Shown: positions 54,171 through 62,855 of the stretch, piece after piece
How positions within the stretch are numbered: position 1 is the stretch's first letter
Layout of the letters: every line of letters begins with the position of its first letter
Assembly (NCBI RefSeq): GCF_002029255.1
Contig: NZ_MZGT01000012.1
Coordinates: forward strand, 1 to 64,000
Direction: 5' to 3'
DNA: 64,000 nt
Source: Clostridium chromiireducens
Lineage (GTDB): Bacteria > Bacillota > Clostridia > Clostridiales > Clostridiaceae
Made by a program: the position numbers and the translations under genes
Notes under the pieces: model-generated
What the model was told of the DNA's origin: nothing
What the model saw: the letters and a program-made list of their open reading frames with translations, nothing else
Databases searched by the model: none

Positions 54171-54545
54171 TTATTTCTTAGCTCTCTTATAAGCCTCTTT
54201 CCATGTTTCATTAATATCTTCTATAAGTGGAAGAATTTCATCTATTATTTCTATATTTTTAGTCATATTAGCCTCAATCAATCTATCTTTAATGAAAGTA
54301 TATACTCTCAATAACTGAACTGCCCACTCACCTGCACTTGTATCTAAACTAACCATGAGTTCTGAGAATATATCCTGAGTTCTTACTAGCGCATCATGTG
54401 CTTTTTTTATATCTTTATCCACTATAGCTTGTCTAGCTATTTTGCAAAACTTAACAGCACCTTCAACAAGCATCAGCAACAATTGTTCTTTTGATGCATA
54501 ATTTACAGAATTGTTTTTGTAAACATTATATCCATTAGAATACAT
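54171..54545 (-). CDS. fliS: FliS, flagellin export chaperone
   Basis: A 124-residue helical chaperone that binds the flagellin C-terminus in the cytoplasm. YKNNSVNYASKEQLLLMLVEGAVKFC is the FliS N-terminal helix pair, with RTQDIFSELMVSLDT later and ETWKEAYKR at the end. ATAGGAGG lies eight bases before the ATG. It is next to fliD, as usual. In Firmicutes FliS also takes part in the FliW-flagellin feedback. Confidence 0.95.
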   Translation of the reverse strand: MYSNGYNVYKNNSVNYASKEQLLLMLVEGAVKFCKIARQAIVDKDIKKAHDALVRTQDIFSELMVSLDTSAGEWAVQLLRVYTFIKDRLIEANMTKNIEIIDEILPLIEDINETWKEAYKRAKK

Positions 54546-54556
54546 TCTAATTCCTC

Positions 54557-54841
54557 CTATTTCGTTGTATCTAAAATTCTACCTTTTGAATTACTTTCAT
54601 TTATTTTTTCCATTTTCTCCACTTTGATATCTATATTTCTATGGTTATCTTTTATACCATCTATTGTAATATATCTCTTCTCAAATTCTTTATCGGTAGA
54701 TTCTGCTATATCTCTAGCTCTTTCATCTTTTACATCTTTCTTTATGCTTATGCCTTTACCCGAATGCACCTTGTCTTCTTTAATTTCTTCTTGCATCTTT
54801 TTTCTAATATCTGTATCAATCTTATTTAACTTAAACTCCAA
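54557..54841 (-). CDS. Small charged protein of unknown function between flaG and fliS, TTG start
   Basis: A 94-residue protein rich in Lys, Asp, Glu and Ile (EFKLNKIDTDIRKKMQEEIK) with no membrane segment and low complexity; probably disordered or helical. The start is TTG with GGGGG upstream. I do not recognise the family. Its tight place in the late cluster, 11 bases before fliS, suggests a role with FlaG/FliS/FliD or none at all. Confidence 0.65.
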   Translation of the reverse strand: MEFKLNKIDTDIRKKMQEEIKEDKVHSGKGISIKKDVKDERARDIAESTDKEFEKRYITIDGIKDNHRNIDIKVEKMEKINESNSKGRILDTTK

Positions 54842-54874
54842 GCAAGTATTTCCCCCTTTGAATCTTTTATTAAA

Positions 54875-55261
54875 CTAAGCTTTTTTATCTAATAACCCTA
54901 CTTGCCTCAGCATACTAGCTACCATATCTAAAATCTTTTTCGGTGGGATTTCTAATACAACTTCCTTAGTATTTTCATCTATTACTTTTACCATCATTGT
55001 TTTCATTTCCTCATTATAAGTATATTCTGCATGAGTTTTGTCATCTTTTAAAAAGTTATTTAATTTGTTTAATGCATTATCTATGTCTTTTTTGCTATAT
55101 TCTTGCTTTTTATCGTTACTTGTCTCTGAAGATTGTTCTTCCACCTTTTGAACTTTAGGAATTGCTCTCTCTGCATTTGTTTCTCCATATTGTGACGTAT
55201 TTGAATTCGTACTATATGAATTTATATTAATTAAGTTTTTTCCTAGGTTATTAACATCCAT
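54875..55261 (-). CDS. flaG: FlaG family protein
   Basis: A 128-residue protein. The N-terminal half is polar and variable. The C-terminal FlaG domain has DIDNALNKLNNFLKDDKTHAEYTYNEEMKTMMVKVID followed by EVVLEIPPKKILDMVASML, the PPK-IL pattern being diagnostic. FlaG affects filament length in some bacteria. ACAAGGAGG precedes the ATG. Confidence 0.93.
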   Translation of the reverse strand: MDVNNLGKNLININSYSTNSNTSQYGETNAERAIPKVQKVEEQSSETSNDKKQEYSKKDIDNALNKLNNFLKDDKTHAEYTYNEEMKTMMVKVIDENTKEVVLEIPPKKILDMVASMLRQVGLLDKKA

Positions 55262-55303
55262 GTTTATACTACCTCCTTGTTAGTTGCTCTTAATCTATGA
55301 TAC

Positions 55304-55522
55304 TTATTTTTTCTTTATATTACTTAATACACTCATATCAATATTTATTGCCTCTTTATTTTCATTTTCTACTTCTTCATACAATTCTTTTCTTAATATA
55401 GATATATCTTTTGGAGCTTTTATTCCAATCTTTACACTACCATCATCTATTCTACTTACAATAATTTCTATATCATCTCCAACCATTAGAGATTCGCCTT
55501 GTTTCCTAGTTATAATTAACAT
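55304..55522 (-). CDS. csrA: CsrA, RNA-binding translation regulator
   Basis: A 72-residue dimeric RNA-binding protein. [19 protein letters not shown] holds the first RNA-binding strand and [18 protein letters not shown] the second with the key Arg-Lys pair. It recognises GGA in hairpin loops; such a loop lies in the flagellin leader. It is directly downstream of fliW, whose product sequesters it. GTAAGGAGG precedes the ATG. Confidence 0.97.
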   Translation of the reverse strand: MLIITRKQGESLMVGDDIEIIVSRIDDGSVKIGIKAPKDISILRKELYEEVENENKEAINIDMSVLSNIKKK

Positions 55523-55533
55523 CTTTTACCTCC

Positions 55534-55953
55534 TTACATTAAAGGACTTTTTACCTTATATTTAGAATTGTCTAATATTATTTGTTCCCCAAGATTATTA
55601 GAAGTATTTATAACTATAGGTCCTTGTAGATTGGTAGTTATTTTCTTTACATCTGAATTCAATGTTACTGTAGTAATTATATTTACTTGTTCTGGCGAAT
55701 CTACATTTAAGTTTTTAATTGTTTCTTCACTTAATTTAATTTCATAGTCCTTAAAAAATTCATATGGTGACGTTACTATTAAAGAAATTTCATCATCTTC
55801 TAAAGATTGTAGTAACTTGAAAGGTTCGTAATTCTGCAAATCTAAAAGTATAAATTTTCTTAATCCATTAAGTCCTGGAAGTCCTTTCTTAAATGTGATT
55901 ATATTATTTTCTTCATACTCTATTTCACCATTAATTTTAGAAATAAATTTCAT
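55534..55953 (-). CDS. fliW: FliW, CsrA antagonist and flagellar assembly factor
   Basis: A 139-residue protein that binds CsrA allosterically, or flagellin alternatively, so that free flagellin releases FliW to switch off flagellin translation. [20 protein letters not shown] is the FliW signature. [23 protein letters not shown] and [25 protein letters not shown] [19 protein letters not shown] are the conserved C-terminal parts. AGGAGAAG lies before the ATG. It sits between flgL and csrA, the standard order. Confidence 0.96.
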   Translation of the reverse strand: MKFISKINGEIEYEENNIITFKKGLPGLNGLRKFILLDLQNYEPFKLLQSLEDDEISLIVTSPYEFFKDYEIKLSEETIKNLNVDSPEQVNIITTVTLNSDVKKITTNLQGPIVINTSNNLGEQIILDNSKYKVKSPLM

Positions 55954-55969
55954 ATTTATCTTCTCCTAA

Positions 55970-57214
55970 CTATAAATAACTTAGTATAGTCATTGGCAAT
56001 ACCTTTGCACTTGTTTGTAGTGCAGCAGTATATACAGTTTGCATTATTGAATACTCCATAGTTTTATCTGCAAAATCTATATCTTCTGTCTTTGATAAAA
56101 TATCTGTCATATTATAATTCTGAGTTTCATTGTTTGCCTGTGCTGAATCCATTCTATTTTGCATCGTTCCAACCTCTGATCTTTTTTGCAATAAATTTGC
56201 TGTCACAGATTGTATATCAGCTAAGTCTGTAGTAATTAAACTTTTGGAATCCCCTCCAGCATTTAAATGATCTATTATATTTGATAACAAATCAGAAACG
56301 TTTATACTTTTTCCATTCTTATCTTTAAATTCTAATATATCAACTGCATTCTTATTATAGACAGTTTTAACTCCTTCAGAAATATCTACATTTAAATCTG
56401 AGTTTATTTGGTCAAATGAACTGTATGAAGTAACTACTTTATTAACATCGTTGGAATTAAAATTCGGAGCCAATGCGGTTGCAAATAATGATTCCAATGT
56501 TTCAGGCTTAGTTGCAGGCGGAGTTACAGTACCAACTTTAGTAAGATCAACTGTAGTCGTTGACGTAGTAGGAGCAGTTGCAGTAGTATAGTCTTTGATT
56601 GTTATTGTTACATTATTCCCTGTTTTATTGATTTCTTCTATTTTCATATTATTTGAAGGTATAAGACTACTCTCGATTGGACTCGTAGATAAATCTATGC
56701 TCATGCCTGTACTTGTTTTAGTTATTCCATTACCATTTTTATCAGCATATTTTAAAACTCCGTCTACTACTGTAGTAGGTTTAGAATTTGTTTTTGTCCC
56801 ACCAAATATGTACGAACCATCAAAGCTTGTATTTAACACTTGCGATAATTCATTAATCTTTTCCTTTATTTCATCTTTAATTGCTGATTTTTCATCATCT
56901 CCATAAGTTCCATTCCCGGCATTTACAAGCAATGTCTCTATTCTCCCAAAAATATTCCCCATTTGTGACAATGCAGTATCTGTGGTATCAAGCCAATTTG
57001 ATGTATCTTTTATGTTTTCATTGTATTGAGTGTTATATGAAATTTCTGAATGTAACTGCATACTTCTTGATGCTTTATAGGGGTTATCAGATGCTTTATT
57101 AATTTCTTTTCCTGAAGCTAATTGATTTTGTAATGTTTGCATATTATTCATATTTCTTTTCATATTTCTCAAGTAATTTGAGCTTAACATATTACTTGTT
57201 ATCCTTGATGACAT
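55970..57214 (-). CDS. flgL: Hook-filament junction protein FlgL
   Basis: A 414-residue junction protein (HAP3). RITSNMLSSNYLRNMKRN then QLASGKEINKASDNPYKASR is the FlgL form of the flagellin-like N-terminus. The middle (about 150-300) is variable and Thr-rich (DYTTATAPTTSTTTVDLT). The C-terminus SAQANNETQNYNMTDILSKT, followed by AALQTSAKVLPMTILSYL, is canonical. AAGGAGG precedes the ATG. It follows flgK by 78 bases. Confidence 0.94.
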   Translation of the reverse strand: MSSRITSNMLSSNYLRNMKRNMNNMQTLQNQLASGKEINKASDNPYKASRSMQLHSEISYNTQYNENIKDTSNWLDTTDTALSQMGNIFGRIETLLVNAGNGTYGDDEKSAIKDEIKEKINELSQVLNTSFDGSYIFGGTKTNSKPTTVVDGVLKYADKNGNGITKTSTGMSIDLSTSPIESSLIPSNNMKIEEINKTGNNVTITIKDYTTATAPTTSTTTVDLTKVGTVTPPATKPETLESLFATALAPNFNSNDVNKVVTSYSSFDQINSDLNVDISEGVKTVYNKNAVDILEFKDKNGKSINVSDLLSNIIDHLNAGGDSKSLITTDLADIQSVTANLLQKRSEVGTMQNRMDSAQANNETQNYNMTDILSKTEDIDFADKTMEYSIMQTVYTAALQTSAKVLPMTILSYL

Positions 57215-57291
57215 AACTTTCCTCCTTGTCCTTAAGCTAAACGCTATTTTCTAAAGTATTAGGTAATCTATATCTAAACTTGTATTTTCAC

Positions 57292-59253
57292 TTATCTCTT
57301 CAATCCATTAATCACCACATCTAATAATTCATCTATTGTCGATATCATTTTTGCATTTGCCTGATACGCATGCTGAAATTGTATTAAATTAGTAGTTTCC
57401 TCATCTAAAGATACCCCCGAAACTGAAGATCTTTGATCTTCTAGGTTTGATAATATTTTCTCTTGATTATCTACCTGCCTGCTAGCTTCCTGGGTAGTTG
57501 TTGCAATATTATTTATAATTGTTTTATAATAACTATTTACTGTAGATCCGCTTGTTCCTGCATTTAAGTTTATACAAGTACTATCTGTAAATCCTGTTGT
57601 AGTAGCAGTAGTATTTATTCCAATTTTGCTTAGAAAACTTTTTCTATCCATTGTACTTAAATCATCAGATGATGTTATGCTACTTAAATCAAACTTTACA
57701 GAGTTAAGATTAGCTATTGCATTAGCTCTCTTTCCATCCCCTTCTCCACTAGTTGATGTTGTATTACAGTTTAGTAAAGTCGGATCTGTTACTAATGCTT
57801 TATTCACTTTTATTGTAGCAGCTGTAATTCCTGTATCAGTCGTACTGCTAGCTCCATTTGTTATGAATATTAGATTATTGCTCAATCCTTGCGATGAACC
57901 GCTTGCATCTATGCTTCCTGTTTGAATTGCATTAACAGAATAAGCTAGTGCCGCTGCAAGCCTGTCTAGATTATCCATATATCCTTGTATTTTTTCTTGA
58001 ACTGATTGATTTGCCGCTATTTCTCCTTTTATATGATTGTTATCTACACTATTTACGCTACTTTCATATTCATATGTTTGGAATGTTCCACCTTTTAATT
58101 GTTCCACAGTTGTTGGTGGCGTTGATTTTACTAATGTTGTATATGTTTTTGAGCCATCTGCATTTGTAACAGCTGTTACTGTAGTTGCTGTCGTAACTCC
58201 ACTTACTGTCGAAGTTGTTGTTCCTAATGTAGGTGGTGTAGTTGTTGTATCTGTAGCAGCTATTGTTAATTGAGTTTTGGCTAGACCTAATGCATTGCCA
58301 TCCTTATCTCCAATTATTATTCTATTTTGTAGTAATCCTTTAGCTAAATCAGTAGCTTCTGCAGCATTGGATGCCGTTATTGTAAATGACTTAGTTTGAG
58401 CATTTTCATTTCCCAAAGGATAATATTCTACATCAACTGTACCGTCAGCATTTGCTACAGCACTCTTAACATACGAAAGTCTGGAATAATCAGTATCTGT
58501 TGGATTTGACTTTACCAAAGCTGCATCTGGATATTCTGTTGATGAAAGATTTATAGTATCAAGATTGTCTCTATCAACTTTTATACCAAATTTGTAACTT
58601 AACTGATCTAAAAGATTATCCCTTTTATCCATAAGGTCATTTGCAGTTTGTCCAACCGATGAAATACTTCTTATTTGTTTATTTAATTCATTTATTTGAT
58701 CTAAATAACTATTAACATCAGTAACATTACTTTGAAGAAGCGATTGATTATCTTCACAAGTCTTTTTTAATTGATTATAAGTGTAATTCAATGCATCCGC
58801 TAAAGTAGATGCATTTTGAATAGCTACTGTTTTAACATCTGATTTATCTGGACTTTTTGATACCTCTTGAAATGCATTAAAAAATTTATTTGTGAGTTCT
58901 TGTATTCCAGTATCTGATGGTTCTCCAAAAATATCTTCAACTTTTGACAAAGTGTTGCTTGCCTGTGCATAATAACCTGATGTTCCTGATTCGTTTCTTA
59001 CCTGATAATCTATAAAATGATCTCTTATCCTTTGAATAGCAGTTATCTGTGCACCTGTTCCAACTTGTCCAGCACCTATCGTATCAAATCTTGACATCCC
59101 TCCAAAAGGTGTAGTTGTCTCTGCTACTGCTCTCTGCCTTGAATATCCCGTTGTATTCGCATTAGATATATTGTGAGCTGTTGTATTTATCGCGCCTTGT
59201 TGTACATTTAACCCTCTTTTAGCAATGGTAAATGTATCAAATAAACCTGCCAT
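57292..59253 (-). CDS. flgK: Hook-filament junction protein FlgK
   Basis: A 653-residue junction protein (HAP1). AGLFDTFTIAKRGLNVQQGA and HNISNANTTGYSRQRAV form the N-terminus, and TGAQITAIQRIRDHFIDYQV is the FlgK-specific block. The C-terminus has GVSLDEETTNLIQFQHAYQA and MISTIDELLDVVINGLKR, complete. The central part (about 300-400) is Thr/Val-rich low complexity. The total is somewhat above the usual 450-600. GAAAGG precedes the ATG. Confidence 0.95.
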   Translation of the reverse strand: MAGLFDTFTIAKRGLNVQQGAINTTAHNISNANTTGYSRQRAVAETTTPFGGMSRFDTIGAGQVGTGAQITAIQRIRDHFIDYQVRNESGTSGYYAQASNTLSKVEDIFGEPSDTGIQELTNKFFNAFQEVSKSPDKSDVKTVAIQNASTLADALNYTYNQLKKTCEDNQSLLQSNVTDVNSYLDQINELNKQIRSISSVGQTANDLMDKRDNLLDQLSYKFGIKVDRDNLDTINLSSTEYPDAALVKSNPTDTDYSRLSYVKSAVANADGTVDVEYYPLGNENAQTKSFTITASNAAEATDLAKGLLQNRIIIGDKDGNALGLAKTQLTIAATDTTTTPPTLGTTTSTVSGVTTATTVTAVTNADGSKTYTTLVKSTPPTTVEQLKGGTFQTYEYESSVNSVDNNHIKGEIAANQSVQEKIQGYMDNLDRLAAALAYSVNAIQTGSIDASGSSQGLSNNLIFITNGASSTTDTGITAATIKVNKALVTDPTLLNCNTTSTSGEGDGKRANAIANLNSVKFDLSSITSSDDLSTMDRKSFLSKIGINTTATTTGFTDSTCINLNAGTSGSTVNSYYKTIINNIATTTQEASRQVDNQEKILSNLEDQRSSVSGVSLDEETTNLIQFQHAYQANAKMISTIDELLDVVINGLKR

Positions 59254-59333
59254 GTGTTTTCCTACCTTTCAACTATACCAACTTCCATGTTATACGTATT
59301 GTAACATCCTTATTACTATTCATTTATTATTTC

Positions 59334-59388
59334 TTATTAGTTATCAATTCATAGCTTCAGATAAACATTATGAATTGATAACTAATAA
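59334..59388. repeat. 19-base perfect inverted repeat between flgN and flgK
   Basis: TTATTAGTTATCAATTCAT (59334-59352) and ATGAATTGATAACTAATAA (59370-59388) are exact inverses with a 17-base loop. It begins right after the flgN stop. There is no clear T run after the stem toward flgK, so its role as terminator is uncertain; it may modulate read-through or be a small repeat element. Confidence 0.6.
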
Positions 59389-59391
59389 TTA

Positions 59392-59802
59392 TTACCTCGA
59401 TAAATTTCCATAAGAATTGTAAGTTCTTATTTCTCTTCTAGGATTTATTATTTCTAACATTTTATTGTTAAATATAATTTGCTGTTTTAACAATATATCA
59501 TTTGTTTCTTTTTGAGATGTAACTTTATTTAATGTGTCTCTTATCTTAGCATAGCTTTTCTTCAATTCTTCGTTATCTGAATTATTCACAACATCCGTTA
59601 TGCTGCTATCCCCTAATATATTTCTTCTTTCTATTTCCTGTTTTGCAATTTTCTTACCACATTCATTAATCTTATCAACTAATCCTTCTAAACCAAATAC
59701 ATCTTTACCCATTATCATCTCATACTGAGTTTCCAGCAATTCTTGAAGTTTCTTTAACTCTTCTTCTTGGCTTTGTATTAATTTAATAAGTTCATTTATC
59801 AT
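59392..59802 (-). CDS. flgN: FlgN-type export chaperone
   Basis: A 136-residue helical protein (LIKLIQSQEEELKKLQELLE) of the FlgN family, the chaperone for FlgK and FlgL. DVFGLEGLVDKINECGKKI continues with KQEIERRNILG, the conserved FlgN middle. The gene follows flgM by two bases and precedes flgK, the usual order. GGAGAG lies before the ATG. Confidence 0.88.
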   Translation of the reverse strand: MINELIKLIQSQEEELKKLQELLETQYEMIMGKDVFGLEGLVDKINECGKKIAKQEIERRNILGDSSITDVVNNSDNEELKKSYAKIRDTLNKVTSQKETNDILLKQQIIFNNKMLEIINPRREIRTYNSYGNLSR

Positions 59803-59804
59803 CT

Positions 59805-60080
59805 TTATGAATTACTCTCCTTCATTGCATTTAATAGACTTTTTGCTGTAAGTCTTGCATCAACATTGTATGTTCCACTGTCTATTTTACTTTTAATTTC
59901 TGCTACTTTTTTTGCATTTGTTATACTTTCACTAAATGAATAATCTTTTAGGCTCTTCCCTAATTCCGAGATTTCAATTGTATCTACACTCTTATTTTTC
60001 TCTACCTTATCAGCGACTTTAGCGCTATTTGATTTATAAGTATTTATATACGTCGATCTATTAATTCTATCTATACTCAT
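59805..60080 (-). CDS. flgM: Anti-sigma-28 factor FlgM
   Basis: A 91-residue, mostly disordered protein that inhibits FliA until the hook is complete and FlgM is exported. SIDRINRSTYINTYKSN is the export-type N-terminus, and ISELGKSLKD, KVAEIKSKIDSGTYNVDARLTAKSLL is split here into the conserved sigma-binding helices. I use the ATG at 60080, with GGAG nine bases upstream. A sigma-28 promoter lies about 40 bases upstream, so FlgM is under its own target's control. Confidence 0.93.
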   Translation of the reverse strand: MSIDRINRSTYINTYKSNSAKVADKVEKNKSVDTIEISELGKSLKDYSFSESITNAKKVAEIKSKIDSGTYNVDARLTAKSLLNAMKESNS

Positions 60081-60118
60081 AGTGCATTTCTCCATTTCTT
60101 ATTCTTCTACTATTATAA

Positions 60119-60145
60119 TTATCGTACTTTTCCCATATAAGTTTA
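60119..60145 (-). promoter_or_regulatory. Sigma-28 promoter of flgM
   Basis: TAAA (60142-60145), exactly 15 bases, then TACGATAA (60119-60126) against the consensus TAAA-N15-GCCGATAA: six of eight -10 bases match. Start of transcription would be near 60112, leaving a leader of about 30 bases. This is the best sigma-28 match in the window. Confidence 0.8.
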
Positions 60146-60248
60146 TAGAAAAAACAAAGAAAATTAGTTATATCAAATTAATTGTTTGCAATACTTTAAA
60201 TTATAATTAGTTATATTTTACAAGTTTAGCTTCTACACTTGTTCTTAA

Positions 60249-61061
60249 TTAACTAAAAACCCATTCTTCTATTTTCCTTTCCCCTTCTCCTAACAATATA
60301 TCACCCTCACTAAACCAACCAATCAAGTCATCGTTTGTTCCTCCTCTTATACAATCAGTAACATCCACATTAGTCTCAATAATTCCTTCTTCATTTTTCT
60401 TTCTGGCTGTTTTCTTATTTCTCTTTTTATTTTTTTCCTTCTCACAATTTACCTCTATATTATTATGTTGAGTAATATCACTATTTTTTTTATCTGAATC
60501 CTTGTTACTTGAGTTAGACTTTTTATTCACATCTTCTAATTTAGTTATAACATTTTCCTTAGGTTGTACTACATCATAATTTGCGACATTACTACTAATT
60601 GTATTCTTATGATCCCTACTCATAATTTCACTTAAACTATCTTCTACTTGAACTTCATATTTCTGTATATTATTTTCAGTATGTTTTTTTTCATCTTCAT
60701 TCTTCCTAATTTCAACCTTTTCTTTAACTTTAATATTTTGGTGCTTTGCAAAGTTTTTTACTCTATACACCTTATTTTCTGCAAGTTCTATCATTTCTAA
60801 CTCCATTAATATATCTAATGCAGCTTTTATTTCGTCTATTTCTCTATTAAATTCTATTCCTAAAGTCTCTACAGTGTATGGAATACTTCTTGAAAGATAT
60901 AAATCCCCCTCTTGATTTACCTTCCCAGCCAAAACAACTATTCTATTCCAAACATAATGAATAAGATCTCTTTTAGGCATTCTATCTATTATTTTGAATT
61001 TTGTATCCTCATACATATCTATTCGGAATTTTACATATCTTCTTTCTCTCATCCCCATCAT
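60249..61061 (-). CDS. Protein with a phage replisome organiser-like N-terminal domain
   Basis: A 270-residue protein. Residues 8-115 resemble the N-terminal winged-helix domain of phage replisome organisers (DnaD-like): YVKFRIDMYEDTKFKIIDRM, WNRIVVLAGKVNQEGDLYLS, IPYTVETLGIEFNREIDEIK and LDILMELEMIELAENKVYRV. The rest is Lys/Asn/Glu-rich and probably disordered (NKKSNSSNKDSDKKNSDITQ). The usual DnaD C-terminal domain is missing. It stands between the fliM-fliY and flgM units with no phage genes near. A DNA-binding regulator of the late genes is possible but unproven. Confidence 0.75.
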   Translation of the reverse strand: MMGMRERRYVKFRIDMYEDTKFKIIDRMPKRDLIHYVWNRIVVLAGKVNQEGDLYLSRSIPYTVETLGIEFNREIDEIKAALDILMELEMIELAENKVYRVKNFAKHQNIKVKEKVEIRKNEDEKKHTENNIQKYEVQVEDSLSEIMSRDHKNTISSNVANYDVVQPKENVITKLEDVNKKSNSSNKDSDKKNSDITQHNNIEVNCEKEKNKKRNKKTARKKNEEGIIETNVDVTDCIRGGTNDDLIGWFSEGDILLGEGERKIEEWVFS

Positions 61062-61099
61062 TTCCCTTCATATTTATTTACTAACAAGTTGATCCACAT

Positions 61100-61240
61100 A
61101 AATGTTCTCATATGCAGAAAAGTTATGTATTGTAGCATAGCTGCTTTTTCTAAATGTGAAATGTTCTTAGTTGCAGCATAGCTGCTTTTTTTCAAGGTGT
61201 AAAAGTTGTTAATAGCAGCATAGCTGCTTTTTTTCAAGGT
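61100..61240 (+). repeat. Three tandem 41-42-base repeats, each a small hairpin plus T run
   Basis: Three copies of a unit containing GCATAGCTGCTTTTT, with GCATAG at 61135, 61176 and 61218. Copies 2 and 3 also share CTTTTTTTCAAGGTG. AGCAGC-ATA-GCTGCT followed by T6-7 looks like an intrinsic terminator reading on the plus strand, complete in copy 3 and nearly so in copy 2. They lie just upstream of the replisome organiser-like gene, which reads the other way, so they could block antisense transcription or be part of its leader. Confidence 0.7.
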
Positions 61241-61361
61241 GCATATTAAATTTTTATCCCTCTATTTAATATATATGTAAAAAAAGAAATCTATAAAGAC
61301 TTTAACGAAAAATTTTTTCCAACAAAATAAGACATACTTTAACTTTTATGATACAATTCCA

Positions 61362-61625
61362 AACGAAGAACTTAAAGTTATGTGGTAAATAACCTAAATA
61401 GAATACATATATGTTCCGCAGAGCTGTGAAAAATTTCGCTGAGAACATCTAAATAAAAAGTTGCACCACTTCTGCATGCTCCTGTGACGAGTACAGACAA
61501 GCAAAAGTGGAACAACTTTCCATAAAAATATTTAGAGCAGCTTATTTTTCAATACCTGACTCCACATATATGTATTCTCTTTCGGTTGTTCATTGCCTGA
61601 CTTTAAGTTCTTAACAATACCTTTA
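61362..61625 (+). repeat. Large imperfect hairpin element, copy 9
   Basis: A palindrome with GAAGAACTTAAAG at the left and CTTTAAGTTCTTAACAATACC at the right, GAATACATATATG / CATATATGTATTC arms and core GTTGCACC / GGAACAAC. It is most like copy 5, in the same orientation. Unlike the others it stands alone. It lies just after the fliY terminator. Confidence 0.8.
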
Positions 61626-61630
61626 TTGCA

Positions 61631-61654
61631 TAAAAAAACTCCCTTTCGGGAGTT
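61631..61654 (-). terminator. Intrinsic terminator of the fliM-fliY operon
   Basis: AACTCCC-GAAA-GGGAGTT followed by seven T residues in the direction of transcription, starting one base after the fliY stop codon. A classic strong terminator that ends the cheW-fliM-fliY unit. Confidence 0.92.
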
Positions 61655-61655
61655 C

Positions 61656-62855
61656 TTATTTCAGTCTCTTTATTCTTTCAACACTGCTTACTATATTAGT
61701 AATTCTTATTCCAAAGTTTTCATCTACGACAACAACTTCTCCAAGTGCTATTTGTTTTCCATTCACTAGTATTTCTACAGGTTCCTCTGCAAGCTTATCT
61801 AATTCTATTAAAGAACCAGTTCCTAAATTCAAGATATCCTGTATGCTCTTTTTAGTTCTACCTAAAACAACAGATATATCTAGAGGAACATCTAGTATTA
61901 AATCTATATTCTTTATAGGTGGAACACTATTTTGAGGCACTAACGGTTCAAATGCAGCCGAATGAACTTCTACCGGCTGTTGCATTCTTTGTGGTGGTGC
62001 TTCATATTGCTGCTGCTGTTGATAATTATACTGTGGTTCAGGATTAAAGTTATTATTAACAGACTCATAGCTAATTTCTTTGCTCATAATTTGTTCTTTT
62101 GGCGCAGCCGCTTTAGGAGGATCTACCTTCTTAGGCTCTTCTGCTACTTTATCTTCCCCAGTCATTATCGAAACAATATTCTTAGCCGTTTCTATTGGAA
62201 ATATTTGCATTATATTACTATCCACGATATCTCCAATAGTCATTCTAAACGATACTTTAACTATTGGTTGATCTTCTGGTATAGAATCTGAAATCGGCAT
62301 AGATGCATCCGTAACTAATTTTGATGTTGGTGGAGATATATCAACTTTTCTTCCAAACATTGTAGCCATAGAAGTAGCCGCTGAACCTATCATCTGGTTC
62401 ATAGCTTCTGACACCGCACTAATCTCTATCTCTGATAAGTCGTGAGTTTCAGTAACTTTTCCATCTCCACCCATCATAAGGTTTGAAATTACTAGCCCAT
62501 CTATAATTTTTATAATTAAAATGTTTCTTCCTATTATTCCAGCAATATATTCAATATCCAAAACAATATTAGGAGTTTCAAACCCTTCTTTTATCTCCCT
62601 CAACGTTGTAACACTTACTACTGGAGTAGTTATGTTAACTTGTTGATTTATAAGTTGATATAATGCAGTCGAAGCTGAACCCATTGATATATTTCCAATT
62701 TCTCCAAGTAAGTCCTTGTCAATTTCAGTTATACTTTCCGCTGCTGATTTAACTTCATCAGATAATGTATTTCCACTTTCCTCAGAAGCCAGATCCTCCC
62801 CAGCTAATAGTGCGTTTATTTCTTCCTGTGACAAAAAGTTATTGCTCATACCCAT
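61656..62855 (-). CDS. fliY: Flagellar motor switch phosphatase FliY (CheC-like + FliN domain)
   Basis: A 399-residue C-ring protein. NNFLSQEEINALLAGEDL is the N-terminal CheY-P binding peptide. A CheC/FliM-like middle (about 35-220) has DKDLLGEIGNISMGSASTAL and the second half-site AVSEAMNQMIGSAATSMATMF, both with the acidic/Asn residues of CheY-P phosphatases (ExxN). A Gln/Pro-rich linker (about 255-310) leads to the FliN domain: LILDVPLDISVVLGRTKKSI and LGTGSLIELDKLAEEPVEIL. It overlaps the fliM end by 17 bases. No separate fliN is seen, so this protein supplies it. Confidence 0.95.
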   Translation of the reverse strand: MGMSNNFLSQEEINALLAGEDLASEESGNTLSDEVKSAAESITEIDKDLLGEIGNISMGSASTALYQLINQQVNITTPVVSVTTLREIKEGFETPNIVLDIEYIAGIIGRNILIIKIIDGLVISNLMMGGDGKVTETHDLSEIEISAVSEAMNQMIGSAATSMATMFGRKVDISPPTSKLVTDASMPISDSIPEDQPIVKVSFRMTIGDIVDSNIMQIFPIETAKNIVSIMTGEDKVAEEPKKVDPPKAAAPKEQIMSKEISYESVNNNFNPEPQYNYQQQQQYEAPPQRMQQPVEVHSAAFEPLVPQNSVPPIKNIDLILDVPLDISVVLGRTKKSIQDILNLGTGSLIELDKLAEEPVEILVNGKQIALGEVVVVDENFGIRITNIVSSVERIKRLK

